23,858 nucleotides of DNA from Bacteroidales bacterium GP2 (lineage in GTDB: Bacteria; Bacteroidota; Bacteroidia; Bacteroidales; Muribaculaceae), in NCBI GenBank assembly GCA_001701115.1, contig DAAJ01000086.1:1-23858 (forward strand). Reading direction: 5' to 3'. Shown one piece after another: positions 4,518 through 13,027 of this stretch. Under the pieces are notes generated by a model. The model searched no databases, was not told the origin of the DNA, and worked only from the letters and a program-made list of their open reading frames with translations. Every line of letters starts with the position of its first letter. Position 1 is the stretch's first letter. The translations under genes were made by a program, and so were the position numbers.

Positions 4518-7376
4518 TTATTGCCGTTTACTTAATTCAAGTTCTTCCTTAAGGAATGTTGCGGTGGGTGAAACTCCAGCCGCAATCTCTTCGGGGGTGC
4601 CTGTGGCAATAATGTTTCCTCCTGCCGCTCCGCCTTCAGGTCCCATGTCAATGACATGGTCGGCGCTTTTTACCACATCGAGGTTATGCTCTATGACAAG
4701 CACTGTGTTGCCTTTGTCAACAAGCCTGTTGAACACCCCGAGCAGGGTATTGATATCCTCGAAATGGAGTCCGGTAGTGGGTTCATCAAGAATGAAAAGG
4801 GTGTTCCCGGTATCACGTTTCGCAAGTTCAGTTGCAAGTTTCACCCTCTGGTTTTCTCCTCCGCTCAGGGTTGATGAGGGTTGACCGAGCTTGATGTAAC
4901 CGAGCCCTATCTCCTGGAGCACCTTGATTTTTTTGAGTATAGCCGGTACATTGGCGAAAAATTCCACAGCCTGGTTTATTGTCATGTCAAGCACATCAGC
5001 GATAGATTTGCCTTTGAACCGCACTTCAAGCGTTTCACGGTTATATCTCTTGCCGCCGCATGTTTCACACGGCACAAGCACATCCGGCAGGAAATTCATC
5101 TCAATTGTACGGTAACCGTTTCCACCGCAGGTTTCGCAGCGTCCTCCGCTGACATTGAAAGAGAAACGTCCCGGTTTGTACCCTCTGATTTTTGACTCTG
5201 GGAGGTCAACAAAGAGGTTGCGGATGTCGGTGAAAACTCCGGTATAGGTCGCCGGGTTTGAGCGGGGCGATTTTCCGAGGGGTGACTGGTCCACTGTCAC
5301 AACCTTGTCAATATTCTCAATCCCTTCAATTGACTCGTATGGCAAAGGCATCTCGTGCGAGCGGTAGAAATGCTTGGAGAGAATAGGGCGCAAAGTGGAA
5401 TTAATCAACGATGATTTGCCGCTTCCGCTCACTCCGGCAATGCATGTCAGGGTGCCGAGCGGAATGGTCAGGGTGACATTCTGCAAATTGTTTCCTGTAG
5501 CTCCTCTGAGCGTGAGGGCCTTGCCATTGCCTTCGCGCCGTGTGGCAGGAACAGCTATGCATTTGTCGCCGTTTAGGTACTCCGCAGTAAGAGTGCCGCT
5601 TTTCATCATTTTTTCAGGTGTGCCTTGAAAAACTACTTCGCCACCCCTGCGTCCCGCTTTAGGACCTACATCCACTATATAATCGGCATCAAGCATCATG
5701 TCTTTGTCATGCTCAACCACAATTACAGAGTTTGATGCATCACGCAATTTTTTGAGCGAGTCAATAAGGCGCCGGTTATCGCGCTGGTGCAATCCGATAC
5801 TCGGCTCATCAAGTATGTAAAGCACGTTTACGAGTTCTGAGCCAATCTGTGTGGCAAGGCGTATGCGCTGGCTCTCACCGCCGCTCAGGGTCGAGGAGTT
5901 ACGGTCAAGCGAGAGGTATCCGAGCCCTACATCAACAAGAAAACCAAGGCGGGCGCGAATCTCCTTCAATATCTCTTTTGCGATAAAGGATTGCGTAGGA
6001 GACAGGCGGCTCTCAACACTTTTGCTCCATTCATAAAGCGCGGTTATGTCCATCCTGCACAGGTCCGCTATGTTTTTCCCGTCAATGAAATAATGGAGTG
6101 CCTCACGGTTCAGCCTTGCTCCGCCACATTCCGGGCAAGTGGCGCGTGAGTAAAACTGTTCGCTCCACTTCTGGCTTCCGGCGATTTCCTCCTCGCTCTG
6201 GAGCAGCTCTATGTATTTTATGACTCCTTCGTAGGTCTGGAAATAATTGTTTGTGGATAAGGTTTCGTTTTTAATTACAAGACGCTCATTCGTGCCGTTC
6301 AGTATCTCTGACAGCGCTTCTTCGCTTAGGTCAGATAGGGGAGTGTCAAGGGTGTAACCATGTTTTTCGCATAATGCCTGGATTTGCCAGAACACCATCG
6401 AATTACGGAACTTGCCGAGAGGCGCGATACCTCCGGCACGGATAGATAGCGCAGGATTCGGAATCACTTTTTCCCTGTCTACAATATTTACATATCCGAG
6501 TCCTTTGCAGCATGGGCATGCTCCTTGCGGAGAATTGAATGAGAAATTATGTGGTGCCGGCTCGTGATAAGACAATCCGGTAGCCGGATCCATAAGATGC
6601 TGGCTGTAGTGGCTCACGGTGTCGGTGTCCACATCATATATCATCAGTTCGCGGTCACCTTGTCGCAGTGCCTCGGTGACAGTTTCACGCAATCGGGTAT
6701 CGTCTTTCGCGGCAACTTTCAGGCGGTCAATGACAAGCTCAATGGAGTGGTTGCGGTAACGGTCCACTTTCATCCCGGCTGTGATTTCAGTGAGTTGACC
6801 GTCAACCCTCACATTTAAATAGCCCTTCTTGCCGAGTGCTTCAAATAGCTCCTTGTAGTGCCCTTTTCGGTTTTTGACAAGTGGAGCGAGAACATATATT
6901 TTTTTCCCTTCATAGCGGTTGAGGATAAGGTCGACAATCTTCTCCTCGGTGTACTTCACCATCGCCTCGCCGGAGATATAGCTGCGCGCCTCTCCTGCAC
7001 GGGCATAGAGGAGGCGGAGGAAGTCGTATATCTCCGTTGTGGTGCCTATGGTGCTTCGCGGATTGCGGTTGACCGTTTTCTGCTCGATTGCAATGACCGG
7101 GCTCAGCCCTCCGATTTTGTCAACGTCGGGTCGCTGCATATTGCCGAGCATATTGCGAGCGTATGCCGAAAATGTTTCTATATAACGTCTCTGCCCTTCG
7201 GCATAGATTGTGTCGAAAGCAAGTGAAGATTTTCCGCTGCCGCTCAGACCGGTTATGACGGTGAGGGAATTATGAGGTATGGTTACGTCAATATTCTTGA
7301 GATTGTTTACCCTCGCCCCCAGGACTGTCAGGTTTCGTGCGTCACTGCCTGTTTGTTTTGTATTTACTCTGTCCAT
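4518..7376 (-). CDS. uvrA: Excinuclease ABC subunit A (UvrA)
   Basis: UvrA is the damage-recognition ATPase of nucleotide excision repair, working as a dimer with UvrB. The 952-residue length is normal. Two ABC modules are seen: Walker A GLSGSGKSS (43-51) and GVSGSGKSS (648-656), with signatures LSGGESQR (498-505) and LSGGENQR (838-845). The C-terminal zinc finger has Cys 747, 750, 770 and 773. The pair C414/C417 is also present. In the first zinc module only Cys 287, 289 and 290 remain; the CPxCG pair expected about 20 residues earlier is absent. The ATG overlaps the end of the upstream transglycosylase gene by 13 bases, suggesting coupled translation. Bacteroidetes genomes often carry a second UvrA. 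Confidence 0.96.
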   Translation of the reverse strand: MDRVNTKQTGSDARNLTVLGARVNNLKNIDVTIPHNSLTVITGLSGSGKSSLAFDTIYAEGQRRYIETFSAYARNMLGNMQRPDVDKIGGLSPVIAIEQKTVNRNPRSTIGTTTEIYDFLRLLYARAGEARSYISGEAMVKYTEEKIVDLILNRYEGKKIYVLAPLVKNRKGHYKELFEALGKKGYLNVRVDGQLTEITAGMKVDRYRNHSIELVIDRLKVAAKDDTRLRETVTEALRQGDRELMIYDVDTDTVSHYSQHLMDPATGLSYHEPAPHNFSFNSPQGACPCCKGLGYVNIVDREKVIPNPALSIRAGGIAPLGKFRNSMVFWQIQALCEKHGYTLDTPLSDLSEEALSEILNGTNERLVIKNETLSTNNYFQTYEGVIKYIELLQSEEEIAGSQKWSEQFYSRATCPECGGARLNREALHYFIDGKNIADLCRMDITALYEWSKSVESRLSPTQSFIAKEILKEIRARLGFLVDVGLGYLSLDRNSSTLSGGESQRIRLATQIGSELVNVLYILDEPSIGLHQRDNRRLIDSLKKLRDASNSVIVVEHDKDMMLDADYIVDVGPKAGRRGGEVVFQGTPEKMMKSGTLTAEYLNGDKCIAVPATRREGNGKALTLRGATGNNLQNVTLTIPLGTLTCIAGVSGSGKSSLINSTLRPILSKHFYRSHEMPLPYESIEGIENIDKVVTVDQSPLGKSPRSNPATYTGVFTDIRNLFVDLPESKIRGYKPGRFSFNVSGGRCETCGGNGYRTIEMNFLPDVLVPCETCGGKRYNRETLEVRFKGKSIADVLDMTINQAVEFFANVPAILKKIKVLQEIGLGYIKLGQPSSTLSGGENQRVKLATELAKRDTGNTLFILDEPTTGLHFEDINTLLGVFNRLVDKGNTVLVIEHNLDVVKSADHVIDMGPEGGAAGGNIIATGTPEEIAAGVSPTATFLKEELELSKRQ

Positions 7377-8275
7377 TTGGGGTTATATGGTTTAATAGGT
7401 TGTGCGCTTCTGGAAAGCGCGTTTTTTTTAGGTACGAGAACCTGATAGGTCTTGCCGGTTTTGTTGGGGAGGCTTTTTGCACGAATCCATGGGTTTAGGT
7501 CACGGAGAGTCATAAAATTAGTGCCATGGTTGCGTGCCCATGCAGCCCAGTCGTCAACCGCGCCAGACACAGTGACAGTATTGCAATCAATATCGTGGTA
7601 TAACTGGTCGGCTTTTAACTTGAAGCCATATTTGGCAGGGTTCTCCATAATCTCTTTCATAGCGAGCAGGCGGAACATATAACGTGATGTTTCGTCCGGG
7701 AGGTAAAGGTCAAAAGCAGTATTCACTCCCTGAGAGTCAAGTTCTCGCGAAATGCGTGCTGCTCCGGCATTATATGCCGCAGCGGCACTTTCCCAGTTGC
7801 CGAATTTGTTTTTCATGCTTTTGAGCATCTTGCATGCAGCCTCGGTAGCCTTGACTGGATGATAACGCTCATCAACAAATTCATTAACCTCAAGCCCGTA
7901 TTGACGTGCAGCCACAGGGATAAACTGCCACAGTCCCGCAGCCTTAGCCGGAGATACGGCACGAGGATTGAGATAGCTTTCAATGCAAGCAAGATAAAGA
8001 AGATCCTGTGGCACGCCATATCGTTTGAGGATTGGTGACATGATAGGGAAATATCTGTTAGCACGTTTCAGTGTTAACAGAGTGTTTCCGTGGGTATACG
8101 CCATAGAGGTCAATTCCCGGTCATATCTCTCGTACATATCAGCGCGGTCAAGGTTGACAACCTGTCCGGCAAAGGAAACCTGCTTAGGAATAGAAGGGTT
8201 CAATACCGGCTGTTGCGCTGAAGCCGTAGCGCATCCAAGCGCAATAGCTAATATAATTATGTGTAAAGCTTTCAT
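7364..8275 (-). CDS. Secreted lytic transglycosylase, SLT/GH23 family with LysM-like tail
   Basis: This 303-residue protein cleaves peptidoglycan glycan strands non-hydrolytically in the periplasm. It has a signal peptide (residues 1-20, cut near ASA|QQ). The SLT domain spans about 80-220, with the catalytic glutamate E99 in LACIESYLNP, the AAGLWQFIP motif and AAAAYNAG, typical of MltD-type family-1 enzymes. Residues about 235-290 (VTVSGAVDDWAAWA to GKTYQVLVPKK) look like a single degenerate LysM. It lies 26 bases after the T9SS cargo gene and overlaps uvrA by 13 bases. The transglycosylase assignment is firm; whether it is a true MltD orthologue is less sure. Confidence 0.88.
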   Translation of the reverse strand: MKALHIIILAIALGCATASAQQPVLNPSIPKQVSFAGQVVNLDRADMYERYDRELTSMAYTHGNTLLTLKRANRYFPIMSPILKRYGVPQDLLYLACIESYLNPRAVSPAKAAGLWQFIPVAARQYGLEVNEFVDERYHPVKATEAACKMLKSMKNKFGNWESAAAAYNAGAARISRELDSQGVNTAFDLYLPDETSRYMFRLLAMKEIMENPAKYGFKLKADQLYHDIDCNTVTVSGAVDDWAAWARNHGTNFMTLRDLNPWIRAKSLPNKTGKTYQVLVPKKNALSRSAQPIKPYNPKWTE

Positions 8276-8301
8276 ATCTTATTGTTTTGTTAAGTTTATA
8301 T

Positions 8302-9600
8302 TCAGTTACGGGAGCGTGTGCCGACAATATTGATGTCGCCGCTCAGGTTATATCGTTTGCCATCTGCGCCCAGAGCTTTAATGACATAGTAATACACTCC
8401 CGGTTTGACATAATGCCCTTTGTATTTTCCGTCCCATCCTTGTGCGGGATTGTGAAGTTCCGCCATCTTGACTCCGAGGCGATTGAAAATGTGGCACTCA
8501 AATTCAATAATCGAGCGGTAACTTACCTTCCACTCGTCATTTATTCCTTCCGTAGTTCCCGGAGAGAATGCATTGGGGCATCTAAGGCGGGATTCACCGA
8601 CTGACACAGTGTAGGTATCGCTATGCCATTCGCATGAACCGTCTGCATTGGCACAGACAAAACGGATGAAGGATGTGCCGGTGTCGTTGAAAATGTAGTC
8701 CCATTCCGGAGATTGTTCCCGGAGGGTGATATTATTAAATTCCGGGTCTGATGCAATTTGCCATTCAGTAAATACCACAGCGTCTGTCACGGCAGCCCTG
8801 AGTTGCATTTCAATTGGCGCGGAACCACCAAAAGATGCACCGGAGGTTTTCTGCTCGTTCAGCGCATCGCGTTCAAGCTGAATTACACTTACCACCGCCT
8901 CTACTGCATGTGGCTGAAGCACATCGCTGTCAATAATAATCTCTTTGCCCCATTCTTTCAAGAACTGGTCTCCGGCGAGGGTGAAGCGTGTAGGGCATAA
9001 AGGTGCGGGGATTGCAATGCTCTGTTGGATATATGGCAGGGAGCGGGTCTCTGTTGTTTGACGGAATGTAAGACTCTCCGGAAGTGGCTCAAGGGTAAAA
9101 TATGACAAAGCTATTTCGCGGTCTATTTCAAGTTGCCGCCCTGTTATTCCATAGTAAGTCAGCCGGGAAGCCTCTCCGGTGTATTTTAGGGTTGCCGTGC
9201 CGCAGTCGTTATCAATGACTTCTATTGTCCCCGCAGTCATCGGGGATCTGGAATAATCGACAATCCAAATGTAAAACCGATTGTTTCCATCTTCAATTAT
9301 ATATCCGCAGTCTCCGGACACAGCCTCAATAGATGAGGCTTTCATGACTGTCTCCGCGTATGCCGCTCCACGTGCATCAAATTTGTACCACTGCACCTCT
9401 CCATTGATGGAGGTCGCTTCCAAGCCGAGGTCTTCCACGGAAGGAACAACAAAGAGAGCCCCGAGACCAGATGCTGCGGGGGCATCCAGTGCTATTGCCT
9501 TGCTGCTGCCTGAACCGGTAAGACGTACATTAAGCGCCCCAGCATTCAAGCTGGCGCACAGGCAGAGCAAGGAATATATGAGAGTACGGAGATTTTTCAT
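8302..9600 (-). CDS. Secreted protein with T9SS type-B sorting domain
   Basis: The chosen start gives 432 residues; a start 45 bases upstream is rejected because the -7 box at 9616-9623 would place the transcript start after it. Residues 1-22 are a signal peptide (MKNLRTLIYSLLCLCASLNA). The last 90 residues are the gliding-motility-associated type-B C-terminal domain: NAFSPGTTEGINDEW, then HIFNRLGVKMAEL, GWDGKYKGHYVKPGVYYYV and a final DGKRYNLSGDINIVG. The body between is beta-rich, possibly Ig-like, with no enzyme motif. The protein is therefore probably exported across the outer membrane by the type IX system and displayed or released. Its clustering with a peptidoglycan lyase suggests an envelope role, which is inference. 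Confidence 0.85.
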   Translation of the reverse strand: MKNLRTLIYSLLCLCASLNAGALNVRLTGSGSSKAIALDAPAASGLGALFVVPSVEDLGLEATSINGEVQWYKFDARGAAYAETVMKASSIEAVSGDCGYIIEDGNNRFYIWIVDYSRSPMTAGTIEVIDNDCGTATLKYTGEASRLTYYGITGRQLEIDREIALSYFTLEPLPESLTFRQTTETRSLPYIQQSIAIPAPLCPTRFTLAGDQFLKEWGKEIIIDSDVLQPHAVEAVVSVIQLERDALNEQKTSGASFGGSAPIEMQLRAAVTDAVVFTEWQIASDPEFNNITLREQSPEWDYIFNDTGTSFIRFVCANADGSCEWHSDTYTVSVGESRLRCPNAFSPGTTEGINDEWKVSYRSIIEFECHIFNRLGVKMAELHNPAQGWDGKYKGHYVKPGVYYYVIKALGADGKRYNLSGDINIVGTRSRN

Positions 9601-9615
9601 TTCTTTTGCAGCCTG

Positions 9616-9623
9616 CAAAGATA
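9616..9623 (-). promoter_or_regulatory. -7 promoter box of the T9SS cargo gene
   Basis: On the - strand the sequence reads TATCTTTG, matching TAnnTTTG, 15 bases before the ATG at 9600. A -33 TTTG at the right distance is not evident. It suggests the downstream genes can be transcribed independently of rlmB. Confidence 0.55.
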
Positions 9624-9690
9624 CGAAATAATCTCCGGGGCGCATTGCCCCTTAAAAATACCTTTTGATACTTTAGTAGACCTTAACAGG

Positions 9691-10443
9691 TCATACCGGC
9701 TCCATGTCTGCGTTCAGGCGTTGACGGACTACTTCATATATGGTTATTCCTGCGGCAACGGAAACGTTAAGTGAACCGATTTTACCGAACATTGGAATAG
9801 ACACGAATATATCGCTCAGACGCAATATTTCCGGTGAAATGCCGGTGTCTTCCGCGCCAAGAACCAACGCTACAGGCACCGTGTAGTCGGTGAGGGTATA
9901 GTTTATGTCAGCTTTTTCAGTGACAGCGACAATCTTATATCCGCTATTTTTAAGTTGCTTGACAGCGGCAAGTGTGCTGGATTCACGGCAAACAGGGATA
10001 TGATGAAGTGCTCCAGCCGAGGTTTTGACTGCATCTGCGTTGACACTTACGCTATTGTGGGTGGGAATAACAATCGCGTCTACTCCGGCGCATTCGCATG
10101 TGCGCGCAATTGCTCCGAAATTGCGTACGTCGGTCACTCCATCAAGCACCACGATGAAAGGCAGGACACCAGCCTCGTAGAGTTCAGGAATTACCCGGTC
10201 AAGGGAATCATAAGTGACTGCCGACAGGAGAGCGACCACTCCCTGATGGTTTTTTCTGGTGATTTTGTTTATCCGCTCCACCGGCACACGGCGGCTGACG
10301 ATATGGTGCTTACGCATCAAATCGAACAGTTCAGAGGCAAGCTCGCCGGAAAGATCCTTTTTTATGTAAACGCGGTCAATATCTTTACCCGCCTGTATTG
10401 CTTCGATAACGGCTCTTATGCCGAAAATATAGTCTTCACTCAT
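9691..10443 (-). CDS. rlmB: 23S rRNA (guanosine-2'-O-)-methyltransferase RlmB (SpoU family)
   Basis: RlmB methylates the 2'-O of G2251 in the 23S rRNA P loop. The 250 residues are normal length. The N-terminal substrate-binding domain (1-75, with YIFGIRAVIEAI) is followed by the knotted SPOUT domain: motif 1 LDGVTDVRNFGAIARTC (100-116), motif 2 ALVLGAEDTGIS (192-203) and motif 3 IPMFGKIGSLNVSVA (216-230). The catalytic arginine is R114, in motif 1. It lies 11 bases after the recN stop, within the run that starts at dnaN. RlmB against another TrmH-family enzyme cannot be fully settled by eye. Confidence 0.9.
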   Translation of the reverse strand: MSEDYIFGIRAVIEAIQAGKDIDRVYIKKDLSGELASELFDLMRKHHIVSRRVPVERINKITRKNHQGVVALLSAVTYDSLDRVIPELYEAGVLPFIVVLDGVTDVRNFGAIARTCECAGVDAIVIPTHNSVSVNADAVKTSAGALHHIPVCRESSTLAAVKQLKNSGYKIVAVTEKADINYTLTDYTVPVALVLGAEDTGISPEILRLSDIFVSIPMFGKIGSLNVSVAAGITIYEVVRQRLNADMEPV

Positions 10444-10454
10444 GATTATGATGA

Positions 10455-12116
10455 TTAATTGTTTTGCAAAAGTGATTGCGCGGTAGCCCTTGCCGCCGGG
10501 TCATCTGTCTTACCGCTCAGCATCAAGGCAATTTCTCCGATTCGTTCTTCGTCGGACAATTGTGAAACCCTTGTATGTGTGGCATTGTCGTCATCCTCCT
10601 TGTACACTTTGAAATGGGCGTTTCCTCTTGCAGCCACTTGCGGAAGGTGGGTGATAGTAATAACCTGTATCGCATTTCCCATCTGCTGCATCATAGCTCC
10701 AATCCTTGCCGCGACATCGCCGCTGACACCGGTGTCAATTTCGTCAAATATGATTGTAGGGAGGCTCATTTTGCCGGCAATAATGGTTTTCAGGCAAAGC
10801 ATTAGGCGCGAAATCTCACCGCCAGATGCAACTCCGGCAACCGGCATAAGCGTTTGGTTTTTATTGAATGCGAAGCGGTATTCCACTTTGTCTGTGCCTG
10901 TTGCGGATATTTCAGCAGGCTCTACCGCCACTTCAACCTGCAGGTTCTTCATGCGGAGGGGAATGGCAAGCTGCGTGAGTTGTGCCGCGAGGTTTACAGC
11001 AGCCTCTTTTCTTGCGGCAGAAATTTCCGCGGCTGCTTCGCGTGCCAACGCAAGTGCGCGGCGCGCCTCTTTTTCAAGAGTTGAAATGGTAGTGTCGCTA
11101 TTGTCAAGGGCATCAAGCCTGTCACGGAGTTTTTCGCGGAGCTCAATCAGCTCCTCTACTGATTCAACTTTATGTTTTTGCTCCAAGGAATATATTTCAT
11201 CGAGGCGTGATTCGATGGCATCAAGTTCCGCCGGGTCAGCTGCGAGGTCGCGGTCTGCCGCGGCAAGTGTGTCGGCAATGTCGCGCAGCTCTATTGCCGC
11301 TGCTTCAAGGCGTTCAGGAATCCGCTCTTTTTCATCCAATAGAGAATCAAGGTGGGCGCATGCGTCCGTAGCCTCGGATATAAGTGAAAGAACATTTCTG
11401 GGAGCATCGCTAAGCGCCTGAAGCGCATCTGACAGAAATCCTTTGAGCTCCGTGAGATTTGTCATTACATCGCGTTCGCGTTCAAGGCTTTCCTGTTCAC
11501 CAGCACGCAGGTTGAGCGCGTCAAGCTGCTCAAGCTGGTAGCGGGTGAAATCTTCGTCGGTGCGTGTGCGCTCTATGCGTGCTTTCGCAACTTTGAGTTT
11601 TTTGAGTGAATCGCGGAACGAGGCGAACAAATTTGCATAACGAGCCAGCCGTTCTTCATTTCCAGCCAGGTTGTCAAGAACTTTAAGCTGAAACTCGGGA
11701 CGTGCAAGCAGTTGGTTCTGGTGCTGTGAATGAATGTCAATCAGTTGCATTGCAACCGCTTCCAGTTTCGCCAACGGGACAGGCGAGTCGTTGACAAAAG
11801 CCCTTGACCGTCCGGCAGGGGAAAGTTCGCGGCGCAGAATGCACCTTGTGTCATCCCACTCAATGTCGTTTTGCTCGCAATATATTTTCAGTGCCGGAAA
11901 CTCACCAATGGAAAATACCGCCTCAATAATTGTTTTCTTTTCTGGATGACGCACCGATTTCATGTCGGCTCTTGCTCCGAGAAGCAGGGATAGCGCTCCA
12001 AGCATTATTGATTTTCCGGCTCCGGTTTCACCGGTAATTATGTTGAGTCCCGGCTCAAAGGCAATGTCAATGCTGTCAATGAGCGCGTAATTCGATATAT
12101 GTAGGGTTTCAAGCAT
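10455..12116 (-). CDS. recN: DNA repair protein RecN
   Basis: RecN is an SMC-like ATPase that acts at double-strand breaks during recombination repair. The ATG at 12116 gives 553 residues starting MLETLHISNYALIDS, like known RecN; a TTG three codons upstream overlaps the preceding stop and is rejected. Walker A is GETGAGKS (29-36), a long coiled-coil region follows (about 155-370), and the C-terminal half carries the ABC signature VASGGEISRLML and Walker B TIIFDEIDTGVSG. There is a 5-base gap after the DUF4835 gene. The order coaBC, DUF4835, recN, rlmB is, as I recall, common in Bacteroidetes. Confidence 0.95.
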   Translation of the reverse strand: MLETLHISNYALIDSIDIAFEPGLNIITGETGAGKSIMLGALSLLLGARADMKSVRHPEKKTIIEAVFSIGEFPALKIYCEQNDIEWDDTRCILRRELSPAGRSRAFVNDSPVPLAKLEAVAMQLIDIHSQHQNQLLARPEFQLKVLDNLAGNEERLARYANLFASFRDSLKKLKVAKARIERTRTDEDFTRYQLEQLDALNLRAGEQESLERERDVMTNLTELKGFLSDALQALSDAPRNVLSLISEATDACAHLDSLLDEKERIPERLEAAAIELRDIADTLAAADRDLAADPAELDAIESRLDEIYSLEQKHKVESVEELIELREKLRDRLDALDNSDTTISTLEKEARRALALAREAAAEISAARKEAAVNLAAQLTQLAIPLRMKNLQVEVAVEPAEISATGTDKVEYRFAFNKNQTLMPVAGVASGGEISRLMLCLKTIIAGKMSLPTIIFDEIDTGVSGDVAARIGAMMQQMGNAIQVITITHLPQVAARGNAHFKVYKEDDDNATHTRVSQLSDEERIGEIALMLSGKTDDPAARATAQSLLQNN

Positions 12117-12121
12117 TCCGT

Positions 12122-13027
12122 TCAATCTTTAGATTCTTTAATGGATTCTATTCTCCTTGCCTCGGTCGGATAAATTTCAACGAGGAGATTGTAAATGTCT
12201 TTCCGCTCGTCAACCGGTCCTTTAGAATAAACATTTGCAAGCTCATCAAGTTTAGCATCGCGGAACAGCGGCAGTACTGCAGACATCGGTGCTGAAGTAG
12301 CGATTACAGGGAGCGATTTGAGAGTTTCGGTAATTGCAGAGCGACCTTTATCAGGGTTCTCCGACATAATATCCAACCCTTTACGGTGATAGCCATAATA
12401 TATGTCACGGATAGCAGATGAGCTTCCTTCCGTTATTGCTGTAAGAAGGGAAGCCCGGTTGCGTTGGTCGTCAATCGCCCTCCATCCTTTTTCGCCGGTA
12501 TTCCTTGCAAGTTGGACAATCTCCGCCGCCGCTTCGTACATACTGTCTCCCCCTTTAGGCGCGAATGAATCGGAGTCGACCGCAATTATGAGGTAAGCAT
12601 AGAAATCGAGCAGCGCGGCAAGGTTGCTGTCCACAGTTCCGGTAGTATGGATTATCCTGTCGCCGGGCGTATATGAGAAATTTATGTCGTTATCCTTGTA
12701 ATTAATCAAAGGAGTGGTGTAGGATGAACCGTAAACTGGACGTGTGGACTGCACTTGCAATGTCCCAGACACAATATTATCGGTGTAATCATTGACTGTA
12801 AGGAAAATCTTGCAGTCTATTTTTTCAACAGGCGAATACTGCGCTCCGGTAAATGCCGTAGTATTCATATACTCGGCGATAGCATCTTTTAATGCGGCGA
12901 ATGTTTCCGGAGATGCGGAAGATACTTTGTCGACATTTATTTCCACATTGCAGTTCAGTTCCGCACCCTTCATCGTAACGGCAAAGAGCGAGAATAAAAA
13001 TACCGCAATGCAGATACTACACCTCAT
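12122..13027 (-). CDS. DUF4835 family secreted protein (possible T9SS accessory)
   Basis: This 301-residue protein has a signal peptide (about 1-21, ending near MKGAELNC). The start of the mature part, ELNCNVEINVDKV, and the body with TLQVQSTRPVYGSSYTTPLIN are typical of DUF4835, a Bacteroidetes family; from memory, some databases link it to type IX secretion under the name PorD, which I cannot verify here. It overlaps coaBC by four bases (ATGA) and is followed by recN after 5 bases, so it is translationally coupled. No catalytic motif is seen. A periplasmic or outer-membrane location is expected. Confidence 0.85.
   Translation of the reverse strand: MRCSICIAVFLFSLFAVTMKGAELNCNVEINVDKVSSASPETFAALKDAIAEYMNTTAFTGAQYSPVEKIDCKIFLTVNDYTDNIVSGTLQVQSTRPVYGSSYTTPLINYKDNDINFSYTPGDRIIHTTGTVDSNLAALLDFYAYLIIAVDSDSFAPKGGDSMYEAAAEIVQLARNTGEKGWRAIDDQRNRASLLTAITEGSSSAIRDIYYGYHRKGLDIMSENPDKGRSAITETLKSLPVIATSAPMSAVLPLFRDAKLDELANVYSKGPVDERKDIYNLLVEIYPTEARRIESIKESKD

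Noticed and set aside
3948..4535. Open frame on the + strand opposite ahpC
   Set aside because: It is a shadow of the conserved ahpC gene with no recognisable domain.
9601..9645. Longer N-terminus for the T9SS cargo gene
   Set aside because: The extra 15 residues precede the -7 box at 9616-9623 and would bury the signal peptide.
9679..9692. GACC/GGTC hairpin at the rlmB stop as a terminator
   Set aside because: The stem is short and no T-run follows on the - strand.
10459..11421. Long open frame on the + strand opposite recN
   Set aside because: It is antisense to a clear recN, has serine- and arginine-rich biased composition and no promoter or homology.
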